NCBI GenBank assembly: GCA_002338715.1
Contig: DDIR01000143.1
Coordinates: 1 to 64,000 of the forward strand
Direction of reading: 5' to 3'
Origin: Phycisphaerales bacterium UBA1845
Lineage (GTDB): Bacteria > Planctomycetota > Phycisphaerae > UBA1845
DNA length: 64,000 nt
The notes beneath the pieces were generated by a model that saw only the letters and a program-made list of their open reading frames with translations, had not been told where the DNA came from and searched no databases. The translations under genes and the position numbers were made by a program. Numbering within the stretch: the stretch's first letter is position 1; every line of letters begins with the position of its first letter. This document shows positions 35,268 through 44,700 of the stretch, one piece after another.

Positions 35268-36884
35268 TTACAACGGCTGGGGCACGATCGGACTTGATTC
35301 ACCTTTGACCTTGCCCGTCAGCTTGTCCTTGATTTTCTGCGGCAATACCAGTTTCCAATAGAGCGGCAGCAACACCAACCCACCAGCCGCACTTCCTGAA
35401 AGCAGCGCCCACCAGGCGTTTTCCGGAAACGCATACTTTCCACCAATCAAACAGGCTGAAAACGGAATCGCACAAAGAAACGGTCCGCGCGTGCAGGCAA
35501 TGGCGTACTTGGTCACATCCATTTTCAATTGCCGGCATGCGTAGATCGGGACGTAAATTCCGTTGACCAATGTCATGGGAACAGTGACGGCGAGCGCCAC
35601 GCTGAGCAGGCCCTTCTCAAAGTAGAGCAGCGCAACCGTCGCCCCACCCGCACTGACCAACGCCGAAATGAAGTTGGCGATTCCCAGTCGACCGTGGGCA
35701 TTCAAACCGGCTAGGATGTTCCTGATGGGCAGATGCACCATGTATGCCAAGTGCCCGACCGCCAGCACGATGAGCAAATACCAAGTCGATTGCGCCGCGT
35801 ATTCGTCCCCCATCCAGACCTGCAACAGCAAGTCGCCCATGATGGACAATCCCAAAACCATCGGTAGGGCGAGATACAATCCTGCGCGTGTGGCTTTGGT
35901 CAATAAATCGCGCAACGCGGAATTGCATTGTGTCGCTTTGAGCGAGCTGGCGGTTGGCGTCAAGACAAACGCGAACCGCTCCACGAGGGTGGATGCCTGA
36001 CGCACCAGTGCGAGCGGGCGGGCATAGACAGCCAGCATCGTAACATGCAGACATTTCGTGATGAGGACGTTGATCGCCTGATATTCGAGCAATCCACCCA
36101 AATCAGGGAGGATCGATTTACCGCCAAACGTGACCATCCGCCCCATCACATCGCGTCGCACATAACCGGGGCCGACGTGCAGGCCCGGACACAACCGATA
36201 CGCAAAAAATATGCGCGCTCCGCGCCCCAATGATTCGCAGACCAGGACAATGATGCCCATCGCGATCAATCCGCCGCCGCTCAGCACCGCCACGATCATC
36301 GCGAGGAATTGCGAAAAGTTAACGCTGGCGTGAATGCTCGATTGAATGTCCCAGCGATGGTGTCCCGTGATAACACCGCCAAACGCAGAGGTCGCGACCT
36401 GAATTGCAAAGCTCGTCCCCAACAGCACAATCACCCAACGCGCTTGATCGGCGAATTCACCGAGCTGCGTCTCCAGGTAGTGCGGAACGAAGAATGCAAT
36501 CGCCAGCGCCAGCGCCACAATCACCGACGCCAGCGCCACCAATATGAGCGTCACGGAACTGACGGCTGAACTGATTCCTTCGATGTCGTTCAGCGCACGA
36601 TGCTTGGCCACGAATCGATTGACCGACGAAACAATCCCGCCCTGAAGAAGTGCGAAGAGCCCGGTCAACGACCACGCAAAGTCCCAGACACCGAGTGCAC
36701 CCTGACCGATTTTGTCATTGACCACGCGCGGCAACACAAACCCACCGGCGATGCACACGAATTGCGCAAGCCAGCTGGCCACCACGTTCATTGCGAGTCG
36801 ACTTCGCCCCGACACATCACCTTCTGCATCATGCGCTGTTGGCTTTACCGACTCGAATGGTTCTGTTTGATGTGTTGCGGTCAT
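35268..36884 (-). CDS. wzx: Wzx-type lipid-linked oligosaccharide flippase
   Basis: 538 residues, about 12-14 hydrophobic segments; MATE-like MOP exporter fold. Starts with a hydrophilic 30-residue head, then MNVVASWLAQFVCIAGGFVL and DKIGQGALGVWDFAWSLTGL, typical of the polysaccharide transporter family. It should move undecaprenyl-linked repeat units across the inner membrane for Wzy polymerisation. It lies between the sulfotransferase and the GT4 pair. Confidence 0.87.
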   Translation of the reverse strand: MTATHQTEPFESVKPTAHDAEGDVSGRSRLAMNVVASWLAQFVCIAGGFVLPRVVNDKIGQGALGVWDFAWSLTGLFALLQGGIVSSVNRFVAKHRALNDIEGISSAVSSVTLILVALASVIVALALAIAFFVPHYLETQLGEFADQARWVIVLLGTSFAIQVATSAFGGVITGHHRWDIQSSIHASVNFSQFLAMIVAVLSGGGLIAMGIIVLVCESLGRGARIFFAYRLCPGLHVGPGYVRRDVMGRMVTFGGKSILPDLGGLLEYQAINVLITKCLHVTMLAVYARPLALVRQASTLVERFAFVLTPTASSLKATQCNSALRDLLTKATRAGLYLALPMVLGLSIMGDLLLQVWMGDEYAAQSTWYLLIVLAVGHLAYMVHLPIRNILAGLNAHGRLGIANFISALVSAGGATVALLYFEKGLLSVALAVTVPMTLVNGIYVPIYACRQLKMDVTKYAIACTRGPFLCAIPFSACLIGGKYAFPENAWWALLSGSAAGGLVLLPLYWKLVLPQKIKDKLTGKVKGESSPIVPQPL

Positions 36885-36973
36885 GGTTACAAATATTCAA
36901 TCTGCCAACAGATTCACCCAGACCAAATCATGGGCCCTGTGGACTTCGTATCGGGTAAATACTGGACGAAGCG

Positions 36974-37945
36974 CTACCTGTAGCCATATCGACGGTTCGC
37001 AGCGCCGGCCACGCGCTCGAACGTGCTTAAATCATCGTCAGATAATTGTTCCCTCCAGCGTTCGTCAAGGCGAATTTCAGAGGTGGAATCCAGCCGCATG
37101 CCATTGCCAATGACGTGCTGCGGGGTGTTTCTGAACTCAACCGTTCCCTTCGTCGGGTCGAGCCCCAGAAACTGAAACAGATTGCCCAGTGTGCCAAGCG
37201 GCGTTTGGCAGACATCCTCATAGTGAATCGTGGTCACGCGGGATGGATCGATTGTCTTGACGATTTCGTCGGCTTCTTCATTGCTGCGTCGCCACTCCTC
37301 AGCCGCCTCGGCCATGGTCAGGCGTTCGTCGTCACGGTTTCCACCGCTCCCGCCACCGCGCAACTTGGGATCGGTGGCGTCGGCGAAGGCGGCTGGCTCC
37401 ATCAGGGCAAGCGCTCCACCGCGTCCGTCGCGAATCAAACGAATCACGCGAATGTCAAGTTGTTCAAGTCGAAGCAGATACTTGAGGCGGATCGCTGTCT
37501 TGGACGAATCGACGATAACCTTCGCCCCGGATTGAGCCGCGACCGATTCCATCAGTGCCACGTTTCGTTCGGCGAAGGTACGTCGTTGCCGATGCCACGT
37601 TGGTGAAAGGCTCAATGCCGCATCGCGGGCGAACTCCATCAACCGATTGCGATGAAGCGGACGCAACAACCGGTTGGTGTATGCGGACCCGTGCGCCATC
37701 AGCGCGGTCTGCGCGTGGGTGACATCGAACGCAACGTTGCGCTCTGCCATGCGTTTGGCAATGCCCTGCCAGAACGCGCATTGTCTGATGGGAGCGCCGC
37801 ACGCGCACAGATATTTTTCAACGTTGCCAAGACGGGTGATTTTCAACTCGCCGACGGTGCACGCATCGGGATGCGCTCCCAGCAACATCGCCAGCAGTGT
37901 CGAACCGGAATGACTTGGGGCAAGGATGTACGCCACGCGGGTCAT
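36974..37945 (-). CDS. Sulfotransferase
   Basis: 323 residues. The N-terminal 5'-phosphosulfate loop LAPSHSGSTLLAMLLG and the 3'-phosphate-binding region IRLIRDGRGG (about residues 155-165) mark a PAPS-dependent sulfotransferase of the Sulfotransfer_3 type. ATG 37945 overlaps the Wzy gene stop as ATGA, so the 398-residue longer frame was rejected. It points to a sulfated exopolysaccharide, although APS/PAPS genes are not in the window. Confidence 0.87.
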   Translation of the reverse strand: MTRVAYILAPSHSGSTLLAMLLGAHPDACTVGELKITRLGNVEKYLCACGAPIRQCAFWQGIAKRMAERNVAFDVTHAQTALMAHGSAYTNRLLRPLHRNRLMEFARDAALSLSPTWHRQRRTFAERNVALMESVAAQSGAKVIVDSSKTAIRLKYLLRLEQLDIRVIRLIRDGRGGALALMEPAAFADATDPKLRGGGSGGNRDDERLTMAEAAEEWRRSNEEADEIVKTIDPSRVTTIHYEDVCQTPLGTLGNLFQFLGLDPTKGTVEFRNTPQHVIGNGMRLDSTSEIRLDERWREQLSDDDLSTFERVAGAANRRYGYR

Positions 37946-39375
37946 TGTCCTGCCCTTCCAAGCTCGGGCGACATCATCGCCTGGTGTCGCATGCGCGCCT
38001 CGCGAACACGCGCCATCTGTGCCTGACGGGCAAGGGCGGGCATGGCTTGGCGCGCCTTGTACATCCGAAGCATCATCCCGATCGCACACCACATTCCGAC
38101 GGCCCCTTCGCGTGGATAGAATGTCTGGCTTCCCATCGCAGCGATTAAGAGCGCAAGCACCAGCGAACACGACATTCCACCGACGGCGGCGAACATCGGG
38201 TTGCGCTTGTCTCGAAACAACAGAACCGAATACCAGACTATCATCACGTAAAACGGCATCACCAGGATGAAACCGATCACACCGTTGTCGAACAACATCT
38301 CCAGATAAGCGTTGTGCGGATGGGGGAAGCCTTCTCCGAGTTCTTCCAGCAAGAACGTCGAAACGCCCGTGCGGACCATCGCCTGACGCCCATATCCGAC
38401 GATCGGCGATTCTTCGATCTTGTCGATCACGTATGGCCAGATCAGCGTTCGCCCGCTCGTCACCGCGTAATCATCAACCGCCTCGCCCACCATCCGCGAA
38501 TTGCTGCCCATTCCTTCGGTGAAGCGTTCAGCCACCCCGGGCAAAAAGATCGTCACGAGCACGGGCACCACGGGGACGAGGAGCAGCATTTTGCGCCAAC
38601 GAATCACGCACAGGATCAATCCGATCATCGCCCAGGTCACGTAGCCCATGCGGCCTGCGGTGACGGCCTGCCCGTAAGCGATCAGCACGAACAGGAACCC
38701 GATGCCAATTTTGTGCCAACGTTTCCGCGCGAGAGGCATCATCGCCAGCATTGCCCATGACGCGCCGGAGAGAATCATCGACATGTTGACCGCGTGGAAT
38801 CCGATTTCGTTCTCAATGATCTTGCGGCTTCGGAGCGTCAATTCTGTGCCCGACAGCGCGGTACCGGGCGGCATCCAGCGGACGAGTTGCAATGCCAGCA
38901 ACACGTAGATTCCCAGGACGGCAGCCAACCCCCACGTCATCCGTTTGCGCGTGCGGCAACCGTCGTAGAGCATCAGTCCTGGCACAACCCATTTGATGGT
39001 GTTGACGAAGTATTCGCTGATCAGACTCGCGATGGTCTCTTGATGAAGCCCCAGGTAGATGTTGTCGCTGTCGGCGATCATGCGAATGAATCCAGCGACC
39101 ACCACGCCCAGATAGGCGAGCAGCATCCAGGTGACGTGCTTTGGCATGTCCCAGACCAGGCCCTGGGCCCGCCGGCCCATCAACCACGCCGTGAACGTGC
39201 ATAAGAACACCAGGTTCCACGGGTTCAATCCCTGGATTCCACCGACGGTCTTGGGAATGTCGGGGTGTTCGATGACGGCCATCAACAGGATCAAGCCGCA
39301 CAGCGCCTTGAACCAATCGCGATATGCGTAGAAGCAAAGGAACGCGACAATTAGCCACAGTAGTTTGATCCGCAT
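37942..39375 (-). CDS. O-antigen ligase/polymerase-like membrane protein
   Basis: 477 residues, about ten transmembrane segments. The large periplasmic loop before the last helices has the family signature HPHNAYLEMLFDNGVIG. Could be the Wzy polymerase of this locus or a WaaL-type ligase; the position beside Wzx and Wzc favours polymerase. The cytoplasmic C-terminal tail is Ala/Arg/Met-rich. Confidence 0.83.
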   Translation of the reverse strand: MRIKLLWLIVAFLCFYAYRDWFKALCGLILLMAVIEHPDIPKTVGGIQGLNPWNLVFLCTFTAWLMGRRAQGLVWDMPKHVTWMLLAYLGVVVAGFIRMIADSDNIYLGLHQETIASLISEYFVNTIKWVVPGLMLYDGCRTRKRMTWGLAAVLGIYVLLALQLVRWMPPGTALSGTELTLRSRKIIENEIGFHAVNMSMILSGASWAMLAMMPLARKRWHKIGIGFLFVLIAYGQAVTAGRMGYVTWAMIGLILCVIRWRKMLLLVPVVPVLVTIFLPGVAERFTEGMGSNSRMVGEAVDDYAVTSGRTLIWPYVIDKIEESPIVGYGRQAMVRTGVSTFLLEELGEGFPHPHNAYLEMLFDNGVIGFILVMPFYVMIVWYSVLLFRDKRNPMFAAVGGMSCSLVLALLIAAMGSQTFYPREGAVGMWCAIGMMLRMYKARQAMPALARQAQMARVREARMRHQAMMSPELGRAGQ

Positions 39376-39411
39376 GCTGTATTGCGCTTACCTTCGCGTC
39401 TGAGTCACGTG

Positions 39412-40281
39412 TTACGTTGGTTTGGTCGAGGTCGTTGGTTGCTGGCTTTGTCGTCGGCGTGACGCCCCGAAGAATTCGCCCACCAGCATCATCAAGAAGA
39501 TCGTATTGGTCACCAGGTAACGCTTCCACATGCGCCCCGGTTCCTGCCATACGCGGTACAGCCATTCGCATCCGAGTTTCTGCCACAGCTTTGGCGCACG
39601 TTTGACTTTTCCGGCGACAACGTCAAACGATCCGCCGACACCATGCGTCACGGGGACGTTGATCTGCGCCGCATATCGCGACAGAAACTGCTCTTTCATG
39701 GGCGAACTCATCGCCACGAACAAGACGTCGGCATTGGATGCGGCGATATCATCTGCGATCTTCGATTCGTCGGCCTTGTCGTAGTAACCACAGTGACTGC
39801 CCGCAACAACAATACCGGGATACGTCTTTGCAATGTGCTGCTTGACAGCGCCGAGAACCTCGTCGGTCGCACCGAAACAATACACGCGGTCGCCACGAGC
39901 GCTTCCCGTGCGCAGAATCTCGGTCATCAAGTCGATGCCAGCCACCCGCTCCGGAAGCGGTCGCCGAAGCAACTTCGACGCCCAGACCACCGACATACCG
40001 TCCGCCAGTATGATATCAGACTGCAGAACCGCATCGCGCAGTTCGGCGTCGCGGCGCATGTTGGCCACCTTCGACGCACTGATCACACCGATGTGAAGCG
40101 GAGCCTTTCGATCGATCGCGCGGTGAACCCGGGCCAACATCTGGTCCATGGTCAACGCGTTGACCGGCAGTCCGAACAGATCGCGCACGGTATCGGGCCC
40201 AACATCTGACTGTGAGGGACAGTCAGTCTGCGATGGGCGGTCCGTTTGCGGCGAACAGTCGGACTGTGTTGAGAGTGTCAT
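39412..40281 (-). CDS. WecG/TagA/CpsF family glycosyltransferase
   Basis: 289 residues, longer than the usual 245. The core has ADGMSVVWASKLL, AGIDLMTEIL, FGATDEV and GVGGSFDVVAGKVKRAPKLW, all WecG/TagA signatures; the end EWLYRVWQEPGRMWKRYL is the membrane-binding tail. Residues 1-30 are an unusual Ser/Gln/Asp/Thr/Pro repeat (SQTD/SQSD), likely a recent microsatellite-like expansion. It should add the second sugar to the lipid-linked primer. Confidence 0.9.
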   Translation of the reverse strand: MTLSTQSDCSPQTDRPSQTDCPSQSDVGPDTVRDLFGLPVNALTMDQMLARVHRAIDRKAPLHIGVISASKVANMRRDAELRDAVLQSDIILADGMSVVWASKLLRRPLPERVAGIDLMTEILRTGSARGDRVYCFGATDEVLGAVKQHIAKTYPGIVVAGSHCGYYDKADESKIADDIAASNADVLFVAMSSPMKEQFLSRYAAQINVPVTHGVGGSFDVVAGKVKRAPKLWQKLGCEWLYRVWQEPGRMWKRYLVTNTIFLMMLVGEFFGASRRRQSQQPTTSTKPT

Positions 40282-40296
40282 GGGTGTCGCTCCTGT

Positions 40297-41460
40297 CTAA
40301 GACGTTTTGGGAGCGGACGCAAAGCGGTCAGACCATGCGTAAAGGATCCAGCCCATGTGGTACGGTCTGGTTTCATAGTCTATGTACGTCGGGGGGAAGA
40401 TCGTGTTCGCAGCCGGCACCCGCAGCGATGGATGCACCTTGCTCGCCGTCGCCTGCAATCCACGAACCAGCTTACCCGGTTCGCGACGGGCGACTTTGCG
40501 CCAGATCAGATCGGCTTTCTTGTCAAACAGCGAACCGTCGATTTCCGGTGAATCTTCAAGCCACTGCAGCCCGCGGCTGATGGCGTCGGCATGACAGACA
40601 CCTGAGGCTTTCTTGAGCGCGAGCAGCGCCATCGGCGCCATCGAATCCTGATGGACGGAATACACCGGATACTGCTCGATGCATTGACCGGTGCGCACGT
40701 CATGATGCCACCACCACTGACCCTGCGGACCCTGTCCATCGCACATGCGCTGACCGCAACGCTTGGCGGCTGCCAACGCCATGGAATCATTCGCGAACTG
40801 ATAATAGAACGACAACGCCTGAATCGGATAGACCAGATCGGCGAAGCATGCAACGTGGCCACGCATCGTCGAGGGATTCACGTCAAACGGTACGTGCTTA
40901 AACAGCGCGGTCTCATCGTTGAACGAACGCATCAGGCGGTCTGCAATTTGATTGGCAAGGTCGTCGTCGCGGGCGTTGTCATTGGCATCCGCAACCAACG
41001 CCGACAGCGACCACGCAACCTCAACAGTCGGCGCCTCGCACGATTGCGGTTTCGCTGCCCGCAGCGCCTGAAGTGCCAGCGCGGCATCGGCATGATTCAA
41101 TGCCCGTGCAGCCCATAGCGTCAACGCGATCTCGCCCAACTCGGAGTCGTCGGTAAGGCGGGCGATCAGCGCCGAACAGAGTTCGTCGGCGCTTTGCCCA
41201 TGCAGCACTTCGCGAACGAGCGACTCGGGATGCTCGGCCAATCCAATCAGCACCGTCGCCGCATAGCGAATGCTGGTGCCTTCGACCAGGTCGCCTTTAT
41301 CGCTTCGACGAATGCAATGGCAAAACGCCCTCGCTTCAGGATCGTACATCCGCACGAGCGCGCGGACAGCCACCCCACAAAGCTCACTCGCTTGCTGCGT
41401 GATATAGGTATCCAACTTGGGTACCGCCGGGTTCTTTTTAGGTTGTATGGCCGTGTTCAT
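40297..41460 (-). CDS. Predicted alpha/alpha-toroid protein of the EPS locus
   Basis: About 387 residues, mostly helical with recurring LxLWAARALNHADAALAL-like and LIGLAEHPE repeats, the pattern of a six-hairpin or terpene-cyclase-like toroid. WWWHHDVRTGQCIEQYPVYS and YHMGWILYAW near the end are conserved-looking aromatic patches that could line a glycan groove. No signal peptide, so probably cytoplasmic. ATG 41460 used; GTG 41481 overlaps the Wza stop by 8 bases and is possible. A glycan-processing role is guessed from context; function unknown. Confidence 0.65.
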   Translation of the reverse strand: MNTAIQPKKNPAVPKLDTYITQQASELCGVAVRALVRMYDPEARAFCHCIRRSDKGDLVEGTSIRYAATVLIGLAEHPESLVREVLHGQSADELCSALIARLTDDSELGEIALTLWAARALNHADAALALQALRAAKPQSCEAPTVEVAWSLSALVADANDNARDDDLANQIADRLMRSFNDETALFKHVPFDVNPSTMRGHVACFADLVYPIQALSFYYQFANDSMALAAAKRCGQRMCDGQGPQGQWWWHHDVRTGQCIEQYPVYSVHQDSMAPMALLALKKASGVCHADAISRGLQWLEDSPEIDGSLFDKKADLIWRKVARREPGKLVRGLQATASKVHPSLRVPAANTIFPPTYIDYETRPYHMGWILYAWSDRFASAPKTS

Positions 41461-41473
41461 CCAGATTTTATCG

Positions 41474-42676
41474 TCAACCACCGGTCTGACTTTGAATCAG
41501 GTTGATCCCTGCGTTTCGGTTTAGGAAACCAAACGGATCGAACGAGTCCTGGAGGTTTCCGCCGCCGGAACCGCCGCTTTGGGACCCATGGCGGTTAAGG
41601 AACTCAATACCCGAGACATTATAGCTCACAGATGCGTTGAGTCCTGCACGGATGAAGATGTTCTTGTTGATCCAATCCTGGATGCGCGTTTCCGTTGTTT
41701 CCGGCACCCAAAGAATATCGCCAGCCGCAAGCATCAGGTTCGGGTCTTCACCGATCGCCAACCGATTCAGGTCAAGCTTGACATGGACATCCTGACCATC
41801 CGGCATGCGGCGGATGAGCGTTGCGGCTCTGGGAGATACGTCGGTCCGCAGCCCACCGGCGGCTGCAATCGCCTGCAAGGTATTGATGTGCACGCCCGGG
41901 GGGTAGACCTGCGTCTGCGGTGCACGCACAAGACCGCCAACGAAGATTGCATTCACCTTCGCCGTTTCGACCGTGATGATGTCGCCGTCTTCAAGCGGAT
42001 CGAGCGACAGCGCTTTGGCAAGTCCTTCGCGCGTTGCAATGTTGAGCGTGACTTCATCGTCCGGGCAGCGCAATCGAGAAAGTGTGACCTGCGCGGCGGA
42101 AATGTCCGAAAGTCCGCCAGCCGCATGAATCGCGTAAAGCAGGTTGCGCTCTGTGCGACGCAGCTTGGTCAAACCCGGCTTGGTCACTGCACCGTGCACC
42201 AGTACGTTGGTCGGTGCGGCCTGCTTGAGTCCGACATAGACGCTGACGTCGTTTGGATTGGTGTAGATTCCGGGCGTGTATGCCGCGGTGATTGCGTCTT
42301 CAACTTCTTCGAGTTCCATACCGCCGACTTGTACGTCGCCAACCTGCGGAATATCAATACGACCCGCATGGTCAACACGCACCAACGTCGGCAGCGCGGA
42401 CTGCTCTTCCGTCACGCCCGGTACGCTGATACTCAGTTCCAGCACGTCGCCGGAGCCAACCGTGTATTGACCGAGCTTTGAATTGAGGTGAACCGTGGAA
42501 AGCGCCGCGTCATCGGCTGGCGCGTTCTGCGTAAACTCGTCCTGAATCTGAAGAAACTCGTCGAGACCGATGCGGTGGTCTTTTTGACTGCACCCCGCCA
42601 TCATGACCAGCGACAACGCCAGTAGACCGACCCACATCATGTTGAAGCGTTCGCTGTTCGTTTCAATTCCTGCCAT
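41474..42676 (-). CDS. wza: Polysaccharide export outer-membrane lipoprotein (Wza-like)
   Basis: 400 residues. Signal peptide with lipobox MMAGC (Cys about residue 29). The Poly_export domain begins YTVGSGDVLELSI, followed by two SLBB-like segments (VLVHGAVTKPG and IFVGGLVRAPQTQVYPPG) and a C-terminal part ending in a Gly/Ser/Asn-rich tail. Exports EPS through the outer membrane with the BY-kinase. A 231-base gap upstream with an ACTATAGT palindrome (42815-42822) may hold a separate promoter. Confidence 0.9.
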   Translation of the reverse strand: MAGIETNSERFNMMWVGLLALSLVMMAGCSQKDHRIGLDEFLQIQDEFTQNAPADDAALSTVHLNSKLGQYTVGSGDVLELSISVPGVTEEQSALPTLVRVDHAGRIDIPQVGDVQVGGMELEEVEDAITAAYTPGIYTNPNDVSVYVGLKQAAPTNVLVHGAVTKPGLTKLRRTERNLLYAIHAAGGLSDISAAQVTLSRLRCPDDEVTLNIATREGLAKALSLDPLEDGDIITVETAKVNAIFVGGLVRAPQTQVYPPGVHINTLQAIAAAGGLRTDVSPRAATLIRRMPDGQDVHVKLDLNRLAIGEDPNLMLAAGDILWVPETTETRIQDWINKNIFIRAGLNASVSYNVSGIEFLNRHGSQSGGSGGGNLQDSFDPFGFLNRNAGINLIQSQTGG

Positions 42677-42907
42677 GGCACATTTACTCCGTCAATACCG
42701 CCGGACCAATCCTTCGGAACCTTTTGTGGGTAAGCGATCATCGAAGCACAGTCATTGCGCACGGTTGTGTTTGCGACAGACGATTTGCGCAAAGCCGCCG
42801 CCTCGATTGCTGCCACTATAGTACGCATTAACGGAAGTTTCGGAAGCAAATACAAGATAGTTGCGGACACAAACCTGCGTCAAATTACGCGACGCAATGC
42901 CCGCAGC

Positions 42908-44668
42908 TTATCCCACCTGCGCAGTTGACGGACTTTGAACGCGGGGCTTGCCATGACCGTGTGCACTGACAATCCATGAAAGCGGGACGTTCCACCGCCC
43001 TCCCAGTGTCAGCACCGTGGCCATGAAGATCTTGACGTCAAGCCAGAGTGAAAACTGCTTGACGTAGATGGTGTCGTAGAAAATCCACTCGTGGAAATCG
43101 CCTTCGCTGCGGTCAACGCTTCGGCAAACCTGCCAAAGTCCGGTAATGCCCGGGTTGACCGAGAGGCGGGCGCGCCGCCAGGGCACGCAAACCTGATTTT
43201 CGCGAAACGGCGAAGGTCGCGGTCCAATGATGCTCATGTGCCCAAGCAGCACATTGACGAACTGCGGTAGTTCATCGATGTTGGTCGCCCGCAGGAACGC
43301 CCCGAATCGCGTCACGCGCGGATCATGGTCCATCTTGAACTGTGGGCCATCCACTTCGCTTTGGGCGTATAGTTCTTTCTGCTGCGAATGGGCGTCTTTA
43401 CCCATCGTTCGAAACTTGATGCACGGGAACTCTTTGCCGCCCTTGCCTTCGCGATGGTGCACGAAGAACAGCGGCCCCTTCGAGTCCAACTTGATGATCA
43501 GCGCGACGATGGCAAGCAATGGCGAAAACACAATCAACACGCATATCGATGCGATCACATCGATGACGCGTTTGATGCCCATCTGAACTTTCTTTTGATA
43601 ACCGGGAAGGCTTTCGACCTTCGAATTTTCCAAACCGGTGATCGAAGCGTACGGGTCAAAGTCCAGCGGCGCAAATCCGTTGCCATTGGATGACTGGTTG
43701 GCCAGTGAAGCGTTCGACTGCCCCCCGGCTGATACCAAGTGTCGCACCGTGTTTTCACTTTCAACCACGGCATCGCGGGCCAGCACCGATTGCGCCACCA
43801 CCGAACCACGCCCAATACGACTGCCCGGACCGATGATGGTCGGACCAATGATGCACGCATCCTCTTCGATCATCACATCGTCATGGATCACCACCGGTCC
43901 AACAATACGCACGCTCTTGTCGATCCAGCAGTCCGAACCCACCAGCACATGGCGACCCTTGCGCGAGTACCGTCGATGGTGCGCACGTCGAAACGCCGAT
44001 GGCATCAACTGCTCAGCCAACTTCAATGCGTCTTCCTGCGTGTTGAGGTTCACGATTCCACTGACCAGCGGCTGATCCTGTTGAAGCACACCGGATTCGC
44101 CAAGCTGCTGTCGAAGTTCCTGAAGCGATGCAAATGAAATGTTGGTCAGCGCCCCTGCCGGCACGATGGACATCGCCAACCGCTTGTGGGCGACGTGGGG
44201 CCAGGATGTGCCTTGAAACAATCGTTTGACCTGACGCACATTGCCCTGGGCGTCGCGAACGATGCGCTCGCGCGCCCGTTCGGTTCCATCGCCGACAGCC
44301 ACCACATGGGTCGCCCCAAGGTACCCGCGATCGCCGATCATGGTTGACGCCTTGCTGAACCCACACCCCGGGCACACGCCGGCGTCGATCACGATGACCA
44401 TGTCTTCCGGGTCGGCTCCCCCCATCGCGTCGGTCAATCGGTCGCGTGAAACAACCTTCAACGAGGAATGGGTCAGGGATGCGAGACTTTTTTCGTAACC
44501 TTCTGAATGGGCAAATGCCGGAACGATCCAGACGTCACCGGTTTCGCCGACAGATGAGATGATGTAGTCGATGTAACTGCGCGAACCGAGCGGAAGCATC
44601 AACAGCGATGTCGAGTCCTGGTCTTCTCCCAGGTACGCCGGTCGCCTGTCTATGATTAGAAGTGACAT
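42908..44668 (-). CDS. Priming sugar transferase fused to an N-terminal nucleotidyltransferase/hexapeptide-like half
   Basis: 586 residues from ATG 44668, with GGGGAGGGG six bases upstream. The C-terminal 220 residues are a polyprenyl-phosphate sugar-phosphate transferase: one membrane segment (VIDVIASICVLIVFSPLLAI), then FVHHREGKGGKEFPCIKFRT, LRATNIDELPQFVNVLLG, GPRPSPFRENQV and GITGLWQV. Instead of the usual multi-helix and CoA-binding head, residues 1-340 look like a degenerate nucleotidyltransferase fold followed by left-handed beta-helix turns (IVGPVVIHDDVMIEEDACII). It starts the lipid-linked repeat unit; the head may sense or bind a sugar nucleotide. Confidence 0.87.
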   Translation of the reverse strand: MSLLIIDRRPAYLGEDQDSTSLLMLPLGSRSYIDYIISSVGETGDVWIVPAFAHSEGYEKSLASLTHSSLKVVSRDRLTDAMGGADPEDMVIVIDAGVCPGCGFSKASTMIGDRGYLGATHVVAVGDGTERARERIVRDAQGNVRQVKRLFQGTSWPHVAHKRLAMSIVPAGALTNISFASLQELRQQLGESGVLQQDQPLVSGIVNLNTQEDALKLAEQLMPSAFRRAHHRRYSRKGRHVLVGSDCWIDKSVRIVGPVVIHDDVMIEEDACIIGPTIIGPGSRIGRGSVVAQSVLARDAVVESENTVRHLVSAGGQSNASLANQSSNGNGFAPLDFDPYASITGLENSKVESLPGYQKKVQMGIKRVIDVIASICVLIVFSPLLAIVALIIKLDSKGPLFFVHHREGKGGKEFPCIKFRTMGKDAHSQQKELYAQSEVDGPQFKMDHDPRVTRFGAFLRATNIDELPQFVNVLLGHMSIIGPRPSPFRENQVCVPWRRARLSVNPGITGLWQVCRSVDRSEGDFHEWIFYDTIYVKQFSLWLDVKIFMATVLTLGGRWNVPLSWIVSAHGHGKPRVQSPSTAQVG

Positions 44669-44700
44669 GCCAATCCCCTCCCCGTCAGCCAACGCCACCG

